Under the pieces are notes generated by a model. It searched no databases, was not told the origin of the DNA, and saw only the letters and a program-made list of their open reading frames with translations. The translations under genes were made by a program, and so were the position numbers. Shown here piece after piece: positions 43,091-52,522 of a stretch of 64,000 nucleotides of DNA. The stretch is from Chromohalobacter marismortui (GTDB lineage: Bacteria > Pseudomonadota > Gammaproteobacteria > Pseudomonadales > Halomonadaceae): the NCBI RefSeq assembly GCF_004364315.1, contig NZ_SOBR01000003.1:62001-126000 (forward strand), in the 5' to 3' direction. Each line of letters starts with the position of its first letter. Within the stretch, counting starts at the first letter, position 1.

Positions 43091-43585
43091 GCAGCACCTT
43101 TTTAATTGCCGAAAGAGGCCGAGGGGTAAGGGAACCCTCAAGGCAGGACAGCGTGGAAGACGCCGGGCGAAAGCACGCGAGTGTAAAGTATTGCGCTGAT
43201 ATCGACCAGCAGGATCCACCATCCCTCTGCTTCAGAGCATCACGCACACGACGTCGAAAACCACGCCCCCGAGGAACTATCAGCGTATCGTCAATGCCTT
43301 AGGGGACAACAATGACCATGACAATCGCCGACTTTCAAGCCTGCCGATCGCGCCACGGCCACTACCGATGAAAAACCGTTGAAGACTATCTTGGACAAGG
43401 CTGGCGAAGTTATTGAAGATTCGCTAAATCAAGAATGAGTAACAAGGCATGACCGTTCGCCCAATCGGGGTAAGGATACGCCGGACGCAGACGAACATTC
43501 GACATGCAAGCATCCCTTTGCCGCTGGGCGTTTCATCCCGCGCCTCTCGGCAACCAACCGCCAATCCCAATGTAGGAGAAACCAT
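43091..43585. other. 495-base region between yhhQ and the ArsR gene
   Basis: It holds the upstream region of both divergent genes and one possible small broken reading frame (43312-43438). No tRNA, repeat or recognised riboswitch is visible. An ATG with a short frame at 43312 is discussed separately. Confidence 0.5.
43312..43438 (+). pseudogene. Possible small gene interrupted by a frameshift
   Basis: ATG at 43312 opens a 19-codon frame (MTMTIADFQ...) ending in TGA at 43369-43371. The next frame is open from 43322 to TGA at 43436-43438 and reads KPLKTILDKAGEVIEDSLNQ at its end, an amphipathic helix-like segment with coding character. Joining the two by one base would give a protein of about 42 residues. 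I do not recognise the family, and this may be a chance frame. Confidence 0.25.
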
Positions 43586-43909
43586 ATGAGCCAGCTCCAG
43601 CCTGCCTCCGCCCTGATCGACGCCGGTCATGGCGCCATCGACAAAGGCACGACACTGCTCAAGGCCATGGCCAACGAAAACCGCTTGCGCATTTTATGCC
43701 TGCTCGATGATACCGAGCTTTCGGTCACCGAGCTGAACCGCAAGCTGAACCTCAGCCAGTCGGCGCTTTCGCAGCACCTGGCCATCCTGCGCCGTGAAAA
43801 CCTGGTGGTCACACGCCGCGCCTCGCAGACCATCTACTATTCACTGGCAGGCAATGAGGCCCGCACCGTCATCGACTCATTGACCACACTCTACGGCAAG
43901 TCACGCTAA
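43586..43909 (+). CDS. ArsR-family winged-helix regulator
   Basis: A 107-residue DNA-binding protein. The helix-turn-helix lies at about residues 47-75 (SVTELNRKLNLSQSALSQHL), preceded by MANENRLRILCLLDDTELS, typical of the ArsR/SmtB family. A metal-binding CVC motif is absent; there is one Cys near residue 38, so it may sense redox or another signal rather than arsenite. AGGAG lies seven bases before ATG. It is convergent with sohB. Confidence 0.9.
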   Translation: MSQLQPASALIDAGHGAIDKGTTLLKAMANENRLRILCLLDDTELSVTELNRKLNLSQSALSQHLAILRRENLVVTRRASQTIYYSLAGNEARTVIDSLTTLYGKSR

Positions 43910-43926
43910 CCGATCCCGGCAGCGGC

Positions 43927-44976
43927 TCAGCGCCGCTGCCAGCCACTGGCCTCCACGCGTTCGATGACACGATCCCCGAGCCGCTCGATGCCCATCGAGA
44001 CCCCTACGCCGAGACGCTGCAACAGCGAATGGCGCGGCTCGAGCGTGACATGCAAGACCCGCTTCTCCTTCATGCGTGCCGCGAGATAGCCGTCGCTGGT
44101 GGCGACCTCATCGATCAAGCCATCCTCGAGGGCCTGACGGCCGTACCAGATTTCGCCGGTCGCCACTCTGTCGATTTCCAGCGCCGGACGCCGCTCGCCG
44201 ACGTAGCGCTTGAAGAGATCATGCGTCTCCTGCAAATCGTCGAGAAACTTGGCGCGCCCCTCGTCGGTATTCTCCCCGAGCACGGTCAAGGTCCGCTTGT
44301 AACGGCCCGCCGTGAGCAGCTCGACGTCAATATCGTGCTTCTTGAGCAGACGATGTACGTTGGGCACCTGCGCGACCACGCCGATCGACCCAATGACGGC
44401 AAACGGTGCCGCGATCAGGCGATGCGCGCAGCACGCCATCATGTAGCCCCCGCTGGCGGCCACCTTGTCGACGCATACGGTCAGTTGCACCCCGGCGTCG
44501 CGCAGCCGGTCGAGCTGCGCAGCGGCAAGCCCATAGGCATGCACCAAACCACCGCCCGAGGTAAGGCGCACGACGACTTCATCCCCGGCCTCCAGTTCAT
44601 CCGACAACAGCGAGACCTGCTCGGCCAGTTGCGGGGTGCGCGATGCCTTGAGGTCGCCATCGAAGTCGAGCACCCACACCCGCGATGGCAACTCGTCAGA
44701 TGCGTCATCCTCTCCCTTGCGGCGTGCTTTCTCCTGTTTACGCAACAGCTTGTGCGCGCGACGCCGACGCGCCGGCGACATACCCGCCAGCCGCAAGGAC
44801 TCACGTCGACGACGCTGACGCTCATTCAACGTCACCACGCGCAGACGATTATCATCTCCTTGCCCACTGGCACGCTGCTTGAGGGACACCACCAGCACGA
44901 TCAGTACGCCCAGGGCGATCACCAGTGTCGCCAGCTTGGCGGCAAACAAGGCGTATTCCGCTATCCATTCACTCAC
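43927..44976 (-). CDS. sohB: Inner membrane serine protease SohB (S49 family)
   Basis: A 349-residue protease. One N-terminal membrane segment (about residues 12-32) anchors it, followed by an Arg-rich stretch. The S49 domain has the nucleophile in DKVAASGGYMMA (about residue 175) and the general-base lysine in AGRYKRTLT (about 227). SohB resembles the C-terminal half of SppA and is thought to degrade membrane-associated peptides in the periplasm. Gene length fits E. coli SohB (349). It is divergent from the SCP2 gene. Confidence 0.92.
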   Translation of the reverse strand: MSEWIAEYALFAAKLATLVIALGVLIVLVVSLKQRASGQGDDNRLRVVTLNERQRRRRESLRLAGMSPARRRRAHKLLRKQEKARRKGEDDASDELPSRVWVLDFDGDLKASRTPQLAEQVSLLSDELEAGDEVVVRLTSGGGLVHAYGLAAAQLDRLRDAGVQLTVCVDKVAASGGYMMACCAHRLIAAPFAVIGSIGVVAQVPNVHRLLKKHDIDVELLTAGRYKRTLTVLGENTDEGRAKFLDDLQETHDLFKRYVGERRPALEIDRVATGEIWYGRQALEDGLIDEVATSDGYLAARMKEKRVLHVTLEPRHSLLQRLGVGVSMGIERLGDRVIERVEASGWQRR

Positions 44977-45019
44977 ATCGCGCCCTCATGCTTGGATGAT
45001 TCCATACAGGTCTTGTATG

Positions 45020-45031
45020 AAACATATGTTT
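45020..45031. promoter_or_regulatory. Palindrome AAACATATGTTT between sohB and the SCP2 gene
   Basis: A perfect 12-base palindrome lies 43 bases before the SCP2 start and 43 bases before the divergent sohB start. Such a site could be an operator acting on either gene; no binding protein is identified. Confidence 0.3.
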
Positions 45032-45074
45032 AAAATAGGCTGAGGCTTCCACCAACACCACAGAGTGACCGATC

Positions 45075-45392
45075 ATGGCCGACGCCAGTACCGTCATCGA
45101 AAAACTCCAGTCGCGCTTCGATCCTGCCGCCGCCCAGGGCATGAATGATATTTTCCAGTTCCACATCACCGATGCCGATGACTATTACCTGCACGTTCAG
45201 GACGGCACGCTGGACGTTCGGCAAGGCGAGCACGACGACCCTTCCGTCAGCCTGACCACCGACACCGAAACGCTGAAAGGCGTGATGAGCGGTGAACTCA
45301 ACGGCATGCAAGCCTTCATGAGCGGCAAGCTCAAGGCCGCCGGCAATGTCATGCTGGCCAGCAAGCTCTCCCGCCTGTTCCCCAGCGGCTGA
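45075..45392 (+). CDS. SCP2 sterol-carrier-domain protein
   Basis: A 105-residue protein consisting of one SCP2 lipid-binding domain (FQFHITDADDYYLHVQDGTL, later SLTTDTETLKGVMSGELNGM and FMSGKLKAAGNVMLASKLS). Such proteins bind hydrophobic ligands such as fatty acids or lipids. The stand-alone form is common in Pseudomonas and relatives. It is monocistronic and converges on nudC. Confidence 0.9.
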   Translation: MADASTVIEKLQSRFDPAAAQGMNDIFQFHITDADDYYLHVQDGTLDVRQGEHDDPSVSLTTDTETLKGVMSGELNGMQAFMSGKLKAAGNVMLASKLSRLFPSG

Positions 45393-45421
45393 CCCCCTCC
45401 AGAGCGCCGTTACAAGGCACC

Positions 45422-46216
45422 TCAGCGCATCGCCACCGCACTGAGGTGTGTCTCGATCAACTGACGCGAAATCGAGTGACCAGGCGGCAGTTCCGGCAAA
45501 TGACGCGGCGTGAACCAGGCGGCATCGGCGATCTCGATACCGTCGATGCGAATCCGCCGACTGGCCGCTTCAGCAAAGAAGCCCAGCATCAACGAATGCG
45601 GAAACGGCCATGACTGGCTGCGAAAGAAACGTACCCGGCCAATCTCGACACCGACTTCCTCGTGGACCTCACGACGCACGGCGTCCTCGGCGGTCTCTCC
45701 AGGCTCGATGAATCCTGCCAGCGTGGAATAACGTCGCGCGGGAAAGCGCGAATTGCGCGCCAGCAACAGATCCCGCCCATGGGTAACCAAGGTAATGATG
45801 CACGGCGAAATGCGCGGATAGCTACGATGACCGCAGGCCTCGCACTGCATGGCAAACTCGTGGGCTATACGCTGCATGGGCGCCCCGCAGCGCCCGCAAA
45901 AACGATGATCGCGCGCCCAAGCTGACACTTGCAGCGCCGTCGCCAGTAGGTCGGCCTGTGCAGCCGGCAAGCGCGCCAGCCAATCACGCGCCGGGGGCCA
46001 ACTGGCTTCGCCAGGCTCATGCGCCATCGCCACCGGCATGCCATGCCACATGCCCAGTGGCATGGCATGCTCGGGCCAGGCAGCGGGCGCTTGAAGGATG
46101 CCCGGTTCTTCACCGGGCGCGATGCCCGCCTCGCCGAAACGAATCCAATACCCCCAGCGCGGCGTCTCCGCGCCGGGCAGCTCTCTGACGAATTCCGCTG
46201 TCGACGTCGTCGTCAT
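45422..46216 (-). CDS. nudC: NAD(+) diphosphatase / RNA decapping Nudix enzyme
   Basis: A 264-residue Nudix hydrolase. A four-Cys zinc site (CGRC and CEAC, about residues 106-125) precedes the Nudix box GFIEPGETAEDAVRREVHEE (about 168-187), followed by RSQSWPFPHSLMLGF, the NADH pyrophosphatase motif. It cleaves NAD(H) and removes NAD caps from RNA. The ATG at 46216 overlaps the dnaQ stop (ATGA), so it is translationally coupled to dnaQ; an upstream in-frame extension is not supported. Confidence 0.92.
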   Translation of the reverse strand: MTTTSTAEFVRELPGAETPRWGYWIRFGEAGIAPGEEPGILQAPAAWPEHAMPLGMWHGMPVAMAHEPGEASWPPARDWLARLPAAQADLLATALQVSAWARDHRFCGRCGAPMQRIAHEFAMQCEACGHRSYPRISPCIITLVTHGRDLLLARNSRFPARRYSTLAGFIEPGETAEDAVRREVHEEVGVEIGRVRFFRSQSWPFPHSLMLGFFAEAASRRIRIDGIEIADAAWFTPRHLPELPPGHSISRQLIETHLSAVAMR

Positions 46217-46974
46217 GACGGCCCCTGCGTCGTTGCATCCAACGCGTCCCAATGGCACTCACCCGCCGCCTGCCGAATGCCGTCGAGTTTGGCGCGATGC
46301 GCGCTCAACTCCGTCTCGCTGGGTCGCGTCACTACTAGCGTCATGCCTTCCCGCGCCACCCGGCGGATGCCGCTGACGCTATTGCCCCCTTCGGCGGACC
46401 CGCCGCCAGCCTCTTCGATACCTGCCAGCGATAGGGCCGTCTGGCCCCCGGTCATCGCCAGGTAGACGTCGGAGAGAATCTCGGCATCCAACAGGGCGCC
46501 GTGGAGCACCCGGCGGCCGTTGTCGATGGCATACCGCTTGCACAGGGCGTCCAGGTTATTACGCTGTCCCGGGTGCAACTTACGCGCCATGGCCAGCGTA
46601 TCGAGCACGCCGCAATGCTCCGCGACCGGCCCCAGGCGCGGCCCGCCTCGCTTGTTCTGCAGCAGGCCGAATTCGTGATCGATGAAGCCCACGTCGAATG
46701 CCGCGTTGTGAATCACCAACTCGGCACCGTAAATGTATTCCCAGAACGCATCGGCGACATCTGCAAACACAGGCTCATCGGCCACCCGCTCATTGGTGAT
46801 ACCGTGAATTTCCACGGCCTCTGGATCGATATCGCGTTCAGGGTTGATGTATTGATGGAAGTTATTGCCGGTGAGTCGACGATTGACCACCTCCACTGCG
46901 CCGATCTCGATCAGGCGGTGGCCTTCCTTGGGGTCGATACCGGTCGTTTCGGTGTCCAGTACAATTTGACGCAT
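46213..46974 (-). CDS. dnaQ: DNA polymerase III epsilon subunit (proofreading 3'-5' exonuclease)
   Basis: A 253-residue DEDDh exonuclease. ExoI is VLDTETTGID (residues 5-14), ExoII VIHNAAFDVGFIDHEF (about 87-102), and ExoIII HGALLDAEIL (about 158-167). The C-terminal part binds the alpha subunit, ending with a Ser/Gln-rich tail. It follows rnhA by three bases on the same strand and overlaps nudC. In E. coli rnhA and dnaQ are divergent; here they are co-directional as in Pseudomonas. Confidence 0.95.
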   Translation of the reverse strand: MRQIVLDTETTGIDPKEGHRLIEIGAVEVVNRRLTGNNFHQYINPERDIDPEAVEIHGITNERVADEPVFADVADAFWEYIYGAELVIHNAAFDVGFIDHEFGLLQNKRGGPRLGPVAEHCGVLDTLAMARKLHPGQRNNLDALCKRYAIDNGRRVLHGALLDAEILSDVYLAMTGGQTALSLAGIEEAGGGSAEGGNSVSGIRRVAREGMTLVVTRPSETELSAHRAKLDGIRQAAGECHWDALDATTQGPS

Positions 46975-46977
46975 TGC

Positions 46978-47445
46978 TTACTCTTCTCCAGCCATGGCTC
47001 GACGCTGAGTCGCCTGCACGTCGTCGGTGGCGGCGTTAGCCAGCGTATCGGCCAGTTCGTTACCTGCATGCCCACTGTGTCCTTTGACCCAGTGCCATTC
47101 GATGCGATGGCGCTGGGTTTCTTCGAGCAGTTCACGCCACAACTCGGCGTTCTTGACCGGCTTTTTGGCGGCGGTCTTCCAGCCACGCTTGATCCAGCCA
47201 TGGACCCACTGGGTAATCCCTTTACGCAGGTACTCGGAGTCCGTCCAAAGCGCGACCTCGCATGGACGCGTCAAGGTCCGCAGCGCTTGGATCGCGGCCA
47301 TCAACTCCATGCGGTTATTGGTGGTCTCGGCTTCACCGCCGTTGAGCGTTTTTTCATGCTGACCGTAACGCAGCACCGCCCCCCAGCCGCCGGGGCCAGG
47401 GTTACCACGGCAAGCGCCGTCGGTGTAAATGGTCACATGGGGCAT
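46978..47445 (-). CDS. rnhA: Ribonuclease HI
   Basis: A 155-residue RNase HI. The acidic catalytic residues are in [20 protein letters not shown] (D10), NRMELMAAI (E48) and [11 protein letters not shown] (D70), with [15 protein letters not shown] carrying D134-type Asp. It removes RNA from RNA-DNA hybrids. ATG 47445 gives the standard length of 155; a TTG at 47472 would overlap the methyltransferase gene. The gene lies in a methyltransferase-rnhA-dnaQ-nudC run. Confidence 0.95.
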   Translation of the reverse strand: MPHVTIYTDGACRGNPGPGGWGAVLRYGQHEKTLNGGEAETTNNRMELMAAIQALRTLTRPCEVALWTDSEYLRKGITQWVHGWIKRGWKTAAKKPVKNAELWRELLEETQRHRIEWHWVKGHSGHAGNELADTLANAATDDVQATQRRAMAGEE

Positions 47446-47464
47446 GTCGCCCACGGTGGGGGTG

Positions 47465-48268
47465 TCAGTCAACCTCGGCCATCCTATCGTCGTGGGCTTG
47501 GGCCCGGGCGCGCCGCGTGCGTTCGTTGCGATGCAGTGCGGCGGGGCCGAGCCAGGAGTTGCTCGTCATCGTATCGCGGCGCAGCATCGTCCGCACCGGA
47601 TGCACCGGGATCTGCTTGCGCCGGGCCACGATCAGGTAACATCCGCCGATCGGGAGGTTATAGCGTCGCCCCAGCGTTTCGAGCCCCAGGTTATGAATAT
47701 GTCCGCCGGGCAGGCGAAAGCCGCAGTAGTCTACGCGGTCGATCTCGAAATCGACAAACGCCAGCCATTCCCGCAATCGGCTGCTGCGTCGCCAATGCCC
47801 CTTGCATGGCCAGCGACGTCGACTGGTGGGTGACAAATGCCCCAGAACATCGACGCCGAAAGGGTTCCAGCCCATCATCACCAGGATGCCGTCGTCACGC
47901 GTGACCCGCGCCGCCTCGCGCACCAGGTGATGGGCATTGGGCATCACTTCCAACAAATGATGCACCAGCACGAGATCGAGGCTTTCATCGGGAAGCGGCA
48001 AGGCGCTGGGATCACACACCAAGGCCGCGTCATCCTGAGCCAAGGCGCGTGTCGGTGACCAGCTCATCGCATGGCGGATGGGGCACATATCAGTCAGCCG
48101 CGCGGCCATCCCGAGTTGCAGGCTGTGAGATCCGAAGCGCGACTCGCAGAGTGGTCCCAAGCACGCGCGCTGTGCCTGCCACAATGCAGCACCATATTCA
48201 GACGCCCAGAAACGGCGCCCCTCGCGGACGGCCTGCGCCAACGTCATCGTCATCTGCGAATTTGACAC
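47465..48268 (-). CDS. SAM-dependent methyltransferase (YafS-like)
   Basis: About 267 residues of a class I methyltransferase, with [20 protein letters not shown] and [13 protein letters not shown], which matches the methyltransferase next to gloB and rnhA in gammaproteobacteria. The first motif is weak ([12 protein letters not shown]), but [18 protein letters not shown] is the second. Substrate unknown. The start is uncertain: GTG 48268 has GGGGGGA ten bases upstream, ATG 48253 has no ribosome site and ATG 48298 is possible. It is divergent from gloB. Confidence 0.75.
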   Translation of the reverse strand: MSNSQMTMTLAQAVREGRRFWASEYGAALWQAQRACLGPLCESRFGSHSLQLGMAARLTDMCPIRHAMSWSPTRALAQDDAALVCDPSALPLPDESLDLVLVHHLLEVMPNAHHLVREAARVTRDDGILVMMGWNPFGVDVLGHLSPTSRRRWPCKGHWRRSSRLREWLAFVDFEIDRVDYCGFRLPGGHIHNLGLETLGRRYNLPIGGCYLIVARRKQIPVHPVRTMLRRDTMTSNSWLGPAALHRNERTRRARAQAHDDRMAEVD

Positions 48269-48373
48269 GACGGTCCGTTCCCCCCAAGGTTGTCGCATTT
48301 TACGCTACCGTCCGCCATCATGCATGGCGTGACGATAAGCGTGTTTCCGACGTTTGCCGAGGTCTAGCGTACT

Positions 48374-49141
48374 ATGTTGACCGTGATTCCCATTCCCGCG
48401 TTCCAGGACAACTATATCTGGCTGCTCCGTCAGGATGCCAGCGATAAGGTGGCGATCGTCGATCCCGGCGACGCACAACCCGTCATCGAATACCTGGAAC
48501 GCGAAAACCTGAACCTGGCGGCGATTCTGGTGACTCACCACCACCACGATCACACGGGCGGCATTGAAACGCTGGTCAAACGCTACGCCCCCCGCGTGAT
48601 CGGCCCCGACAACTCGGCCATTCCCGCCGTTGAAGAAATCGTCGGTGACGACGACGAATGCCGCGTCCAGGGTCGACGCTTCGAAGTCCTCGCGGTCCCC
48701 GGCCACACACTCGACCATATCGCCTTCTACGCCCCCGGCACACCAGGGCTGCTCTTCTGCGGCGACGTGATGTTCTCGGCCGGTTGCGGACGCCTGTTCG
48801 AAGGCACTTCCGCGCAGATGCAATCCTCACTCGAGCGCCTCGCCGCATTGCCCGATGACACGCTGGTGTTCGCCGGGCACGAATACACATTGGCCAATCT
48901 GCGCTTTTCCCAGGCCGCCGAGCCCGACAATCCCACGCGGGACGCCTATCTGGAAGAATGCGAAAAAGCGCGTCAGTTGGAGCGCCCCACGCTGCCCACC
49001 AACATCGGTCGCGAGCGCCAGATCAATCCTTTTCTGCGCATCGACCAACCCGGCTTGCTCAACACGGTCGCCGAACAAGGCGAGGCCGACGACGCCAGCA
49101 GCGCCTTCGCCACGTTGCGCGACTGGAAGAACCGTTTCTAG
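48374..49141 (+). CDS. gloB: Hydroxyacylglutathione hydrolase (glyoxalase II)
   Basis: A 255-residue metallo-beta-lactamase-fold enzyme. The zinc motif is THHHHDHTGG (about residues 55-64), followed by VPGHTLDHIAFY with His and FCGDVMFSAGCGRLFEG with the bridging Asp. It hydrolyses S-lactoylglutathione to lactate and glutathione, completing methylglyoxal detoxification. The start MLTVIPIPAFQDNYIWLL is typical. It stands beside the methyltransferase and rnhA, and mltD follows by 48 bases. Confidence 0.95.
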   Translation: MLTVIPIPAFQDNYIWLLRQDASDKVAIVDPGDAQPVIEYLERENLNLAAILVTHHHHDHTGGIETLVKRYAPRVIGPDNSAIPAVEEIVGDDDECRVQGRRFEVLAVPGHTLDHIAFYAPGTPGLLFCGDVMFSAGCGRLFEGTSAQMQSSLERLAALPDDTLVFAGHEYTLANLRFSQAAEPDNPTRDAYLEECEKARQLERPTLPTNIGRERQINPFLRIDQPGLLNTVAEQGEADDASSAFATLRDWKNRF

Positions 49142-49189
49142 CATCGCCATTTCAGGCCGTCGTCATCACCCTTGAGAGGCTCGTTTACC

Positions 49190-50518
49190 ATGCATGCTCG
49201 ATCGATCCGCCGCCAAGCCGTGGGCTTGGCAGGCGGTCTTTTACTGACCACCTTGTCGCTGCCCGCGCTTGCGGCGAGCGGTTCACCGACCGACGATTCA
49301 ACGACCTCGACACAGCACGCCACCTTCTGGCAAGCATTGGAGCTTAAAAGCGCCACGCAGGCCAACGTCTGGACGCGCCTGAAAAGCGGCTTCGAGTTGC
49401 CAGACAACCTCAGCAATCCACGCGTCAAGGAATGGCTCGACTACTTCGCCGCCAATCCTCAATACGTCTCGACCGTGGCTCGCAACGCGCGGCCTTGGCT
49501 ACGTTGGGTGACCCGCCAGCTCGAAGCACGCGACATGCCCACCGAGCTGGCCTTGTTGCCGTTCATTGAAAGCGCCTACGATCCGACCGCCAAGCATCCC
49601 GGCGGAGCGTCGGGGCTCTGGCAGTTCATGCCCCGCACCGGCGACGCCATGGGGCTCAACAACACCTGGTGGTATGCTGGACGCCGCGATGTCATGGCCT
49701 CGACCAAGGCTGCGCTCGATTATCTGCAGACACTCGCCCGCCAATGGTACGAGGGCGATCTCGAGCTGGCCTTGGCGGCTTACAATGCCGGTGCGGGCAC
49801 CGTCAACCGCGCCCGCAAACGGGCCGCCGCCCAGGGCAAGCCCATCGACTACTGGCACCTCTCGCTGCCCAAGCAAACCATGGATTATGTACCCAAATTA
49901 CTGGCCTTGGCCGCAGTGATCTCCGCCCCACAGCGCTACGGCGTCACCCTGCCCGACATTCCAGACCGCCCCGCCATTGCTCAAGTCACGACCAAAGGTC
50001 AGCTCTCGCTTAACGAAGCCGCCCGTCTCGCCGGCGTCAGCGAGCAACGCCTGCGCAGGCTCAACCCCGCCTTGCGGCGCGAGGCCACTCGCCCGACCCA
50101 GAATGCCAAGCTGGTCATTCCCGCCGCCAGCCGTCAGCGCTTTCTCGCCAATCTCGACACGCTGCCCCCCGAACAGCGTCGTCTCCAGACGCATTATGTG
50201 GTCAAACGCGGTGACACGCTCTCGGGTATCGCCGCGCGACACGACCTTCCGATCAGTGTGCTGCGTCAGCAGAATCACCTCGACGGCGACTTGCTCAGGG
50301 TGGGTCAATCACTGATCGTTCCGACCACTGGCCAGGCCAGCCGTTTGGCCCGTCATGCCACTACCCACGAAGTGACCGTCAAGCCGGGCGACAGCCTGTC
50401 ACGCATCGCCGCGCGCCACGATGTCAGCGTCGACGAGCTGGCTCGCTGGAATCGGCTCGATCGAAGCGATTATCTACATCCGGGACAACGCCTGACGCTG
50501 CGCCAGGCGCCGCGTTGA
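49190..50518 (+). CDS. mltD: Membrane-bound lytic murein transglycosylase D with LysM domains
   Basis: A 442-residue periplasmic lytic transglycosylase. A Sec signal covers about residues 1-29 (LSLPALAAS). The SLT domain is at about 95-240, with the catalytic Glu in FIESAYDPTAKHPGGASGLW and NAGAGTVNRA. Two LysM repeats (HYVVKRGDTLSGIAARHDL and VKPGDSLSRIAARHDVSVDE) bind peptidoglycan near the C-terminus, with a weaker one before them. No lipobox cysteine follows the signal, so unlike E. coli MltD it seems to be a soluble periplasmic protein. A TTG at 49172 is a less likely start. Confidence 0.9.
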   Translation: MHARSIRRQAVGLAGGLLLTTLSLPALAASGSPTDDSTTSTQHATFWQALELKSATQANVWTRLKSGFELPDNLSNPRVKEWLDYFAANPQYVSTVARNARPWLRWVTRQLEARDMPTELALLPFIESAYDPTAKHPGGASGLWQFMPRTGDAMGLNNTWWYAGRRDVMASTKAALDYLQTLARQWYEGDLELALAAYNAGAGTVNRARKRAAAQGKPIDYWHLSLPKQTMDYVPKLLALAAVISAPQRYGVTLPDIPDRPAIAQVTTKGQLSLNEAARLAGVSEQRLRRLNPALRREATRPTQNAKLVIPAASRQRFLANLDTLPPEQRRLQTHYVVKRGDTLSGIAARHDLPISVLRQQNHLDGDLLRVGQSLIVPTTGQASRLARHATTHEVTVKPGDSLSRIAARHDVSVDELARWNRLDRSDYLHPGQRLTLRQAPR

Positions 50519-50676
50519 TCGCAACGGATGCGCCCCCCTACTCAGCACGCCACGGCTAGGATAGGCTAGGTGTTGTACGAAAAGTCGCCGAGCGCAGACA
50601 GTTTCCCGACAATGCCTAGCGTGCAGAATCGATATCTTCACCACCACTCATGCATCTTGCTTCAAGGAATCGTTTG

Positions 50677-52512
50677 ATGCTTTCGTTCGTTCGTGCCTTG
50701 TTGTTGGGGGGCTCCCTGTGGGCGGTCAGTCTCGCCTCGTGGGCCGTAGCGGCCGAACATGTCCCTACCGTCGGCGCGATTTCACTCTACGACGCCCCCG
50801 CGCTGCCCGACGACTTCACGCATCTGCCCTATACCAACCCCGACGCGCCCAAGGGCGGCGAAATGCGCCGCGCCGCGCAGGATAGCTTCGATTCGACCAA
50901 CCCTTTCATCCTTCAGGGCAACGCCGCCGCTGGCCTGGATCACATCTACGATACCTTGATGGAAGCCAGCGCCGACGAGCCCTTTACCATGTATGGACTA
51001 CTGGCAGGGGGCATCCGGCTTGATCCCGATCGACACTGGATGGAAATCGATCTGCGCCCCACGGCTCGTTTTCATGACGGCCACCCGGTAACCGCCGAGG
51101 ACGTGGTCTTCAGTTTTCGTATCCTGAGGGAGAAAGGTCAGCCGTTCTATCGGGCCTACTATGCCAATGTCGACAAGATCGAGGCTCTGGACGACGACAC
51201 CGTGCGTTTCGAGTTCAGCAACAACGACTCCCGGGAATTACCGTTGATCCTGGGACAATTGCCGGTGCTGCCCAAGCACTACTGGCAATCGCGCGACTTC
51301 GCCTCGCCGACGCTGGACAAGCCGCTGGGCTCGGGGCCCTACGAAATCGCCAGTCTCATCCCGGGGCGACGCATCGTGTATCGCCGCGTCGAGGATTACT
51401 GGGGGCGCGATCTGCCCATCAACCGCGGGCGGCACAATATCGGCCGCCTGGTCTACGATTATTATCGTGATCAAACCGTAGCGCTCGAAGCCTTCAAGGC
51501 CGGAAATCTCGATTTGCGTATCGAAAGCAGCGCCAAGAACTGGGCCACCGCCTACGATATACCTGCCCGCAAGGAAGGCTTCATCAAGCGCATGATCGTT
51601 CCCGATGCGCAGCCTGCCGGCATGCAAGCCTTCGTCATGAACTTGCGGCGCGAGAAATTCCAGGACCGCCGCGTCCGCGAAGCCCTGACCCTGGCCACCG
51701 ATTTCGATTGGCTCAACACACACCTTTTCTACGGCGCCTATCAGGAAACCGATAGTTATTTCGAAAGCTCGGACATGGAAGCCAGCGGCCTCCCCAGCGA
51801 GGCGGAACGCCAGCTACTCGCCCCCTACCGCGATATCCTGCCGCCCGAGGTATTCAACCAGCCGCTACCGATCTCGCGACCCGATACCTTGCGGGCACGT
51901 CTGAAAAAGGCACTGAGCCTGCTTCGCGATGCCGGCTATGAAGTGCGCGACGACGTGCTCGTCGACACCGCCACCGGGCGCCCCCTGCGCCTGGAATTCC
52001 TGCTCTACGACACACAGTTCGAACGCGTCACGCTGCCGCTCATCCACAATCTCGAACGCCTGGGTATCCAGGCCAGCCTGCGCGTGGTCGACGTCAACCA
52101 GTACCTGAGACGGCGCCGGAATTTCGACTTCGATCTGATGGTCGCCAGCTTTCCGCAATCGGCCAATCCGGGCAACGAACAACGCGAGTACTGGACGAGC
52201 GACTATGCCGATGCCCCGCGTAGCCGTAATCTGATCGGCTTGCAGAGCCCGGCGCTCGACGGCCTGGTCGACACCTTGATCAGTGCCGATAGCCGGCGTG
52301 AGCTGGATACCGCCGCACGCGCACTGGACCGCGTCCTGCGCTGGGGATTCTACGTCATTCCCCAATGGCATCTCGACGGCACTCGCGTGGCGCTGTGGGA
52401 CAAGTTCGGTTACCCCCAGCCCTTCCCCGAATACACCTTCGATCTCTCGAGCTGGTGGGTCGACCCACAGCGCGCAGAGCGTGTGGAAGCACGTCAACAC
52501 AGCGACGGCTGA
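50677..52512 (+). CDS. yejA: Peptide ABC transporter, substrate-binding protein (YejA-like)
   Basis: A 611-residue extracellular solute-binding protein of family 5. A signal peptide lies in residues 1-26. The segments [40 protein letters not shown] and [20 protein letters not shown] are typical of YejA, which delivers peptides such as microcin C. ATG 50677 has AAGGAA seven bases upstream; ATG 50650 is less likely. It heads yejABEF, following mltD and gloB in an order I recall from Pseudomonas. Confidence 0.9.
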   Translation: MLSFVRALLLGGSLWAVSLASWAVAAEHVPTVGAISLYDAPALPDDFTHLPYTNPDAPKGGEMRRAAQDSFDSTNPFILQGNAAAGLDHIYDTLMEASADEPFTMYGLLAGGIRLDPDRHWMEIDLRPTARFHDGHPVTAEDVVFSFRILREKGQPFYRAYYANVDKIEALDDDTVRFEFSNNDSRELPLILGQLPVLPKHYWQSRDFASPTLDKPLGSGPYEIASLIPGRRIVYRRVEDYWGRDLPINRGRHNIGRLVYDYYRDQTVALEAFKAGNLDLRIESSAKNWATAYDIPARKEGFIKRMIVPDAQPAGMQAFVMNLRREKFQDRRVREALTLATDFDWLNTHLFYGAYQETDSYFESSDMEASGLPSEAERQLLAPYRDILPPEVFNQPLPISRPDTLRARLKKALSLLRDAGYEVRDDVLVDTATGRPLRLEFLLYDTQFERVTLPLIHNLERLGIQASLRVVDVNQYLRRRRNFDFDLMVASFPQSANPGNEQREYWTSDYADAPRSRNLIGLQSPALDGLVDTLISADSRRELDTAARALDRVLRWGFYVIPQWHLDGTRVALWDKFGYPQPFPEYTFDLSSWWVDPQRAERVEARQHSDG

Positions 52513-52522
52513 GAGGAATATC

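Noticed and set aside
43091-43222. preQ1 riboswitch upstream of yhhQ
   Set aside because: The leader read on the minus strand lacks the conserved preQ1 core sequences; only ordinary sequence is seen.
44029-45033. 334-residue plus-strand frame opposite sohB
   Set aside because: It is antisense to a well-supported protease and has no family motif or ribosome site.
46501-47904. 467-residue plus-strand frame across dnaQ, rnhA and the methyltransferase
   Set aside because: It spans three well-identified minus-strand genes with overlapping starts and stops; it is a GC-driven antisense frame.
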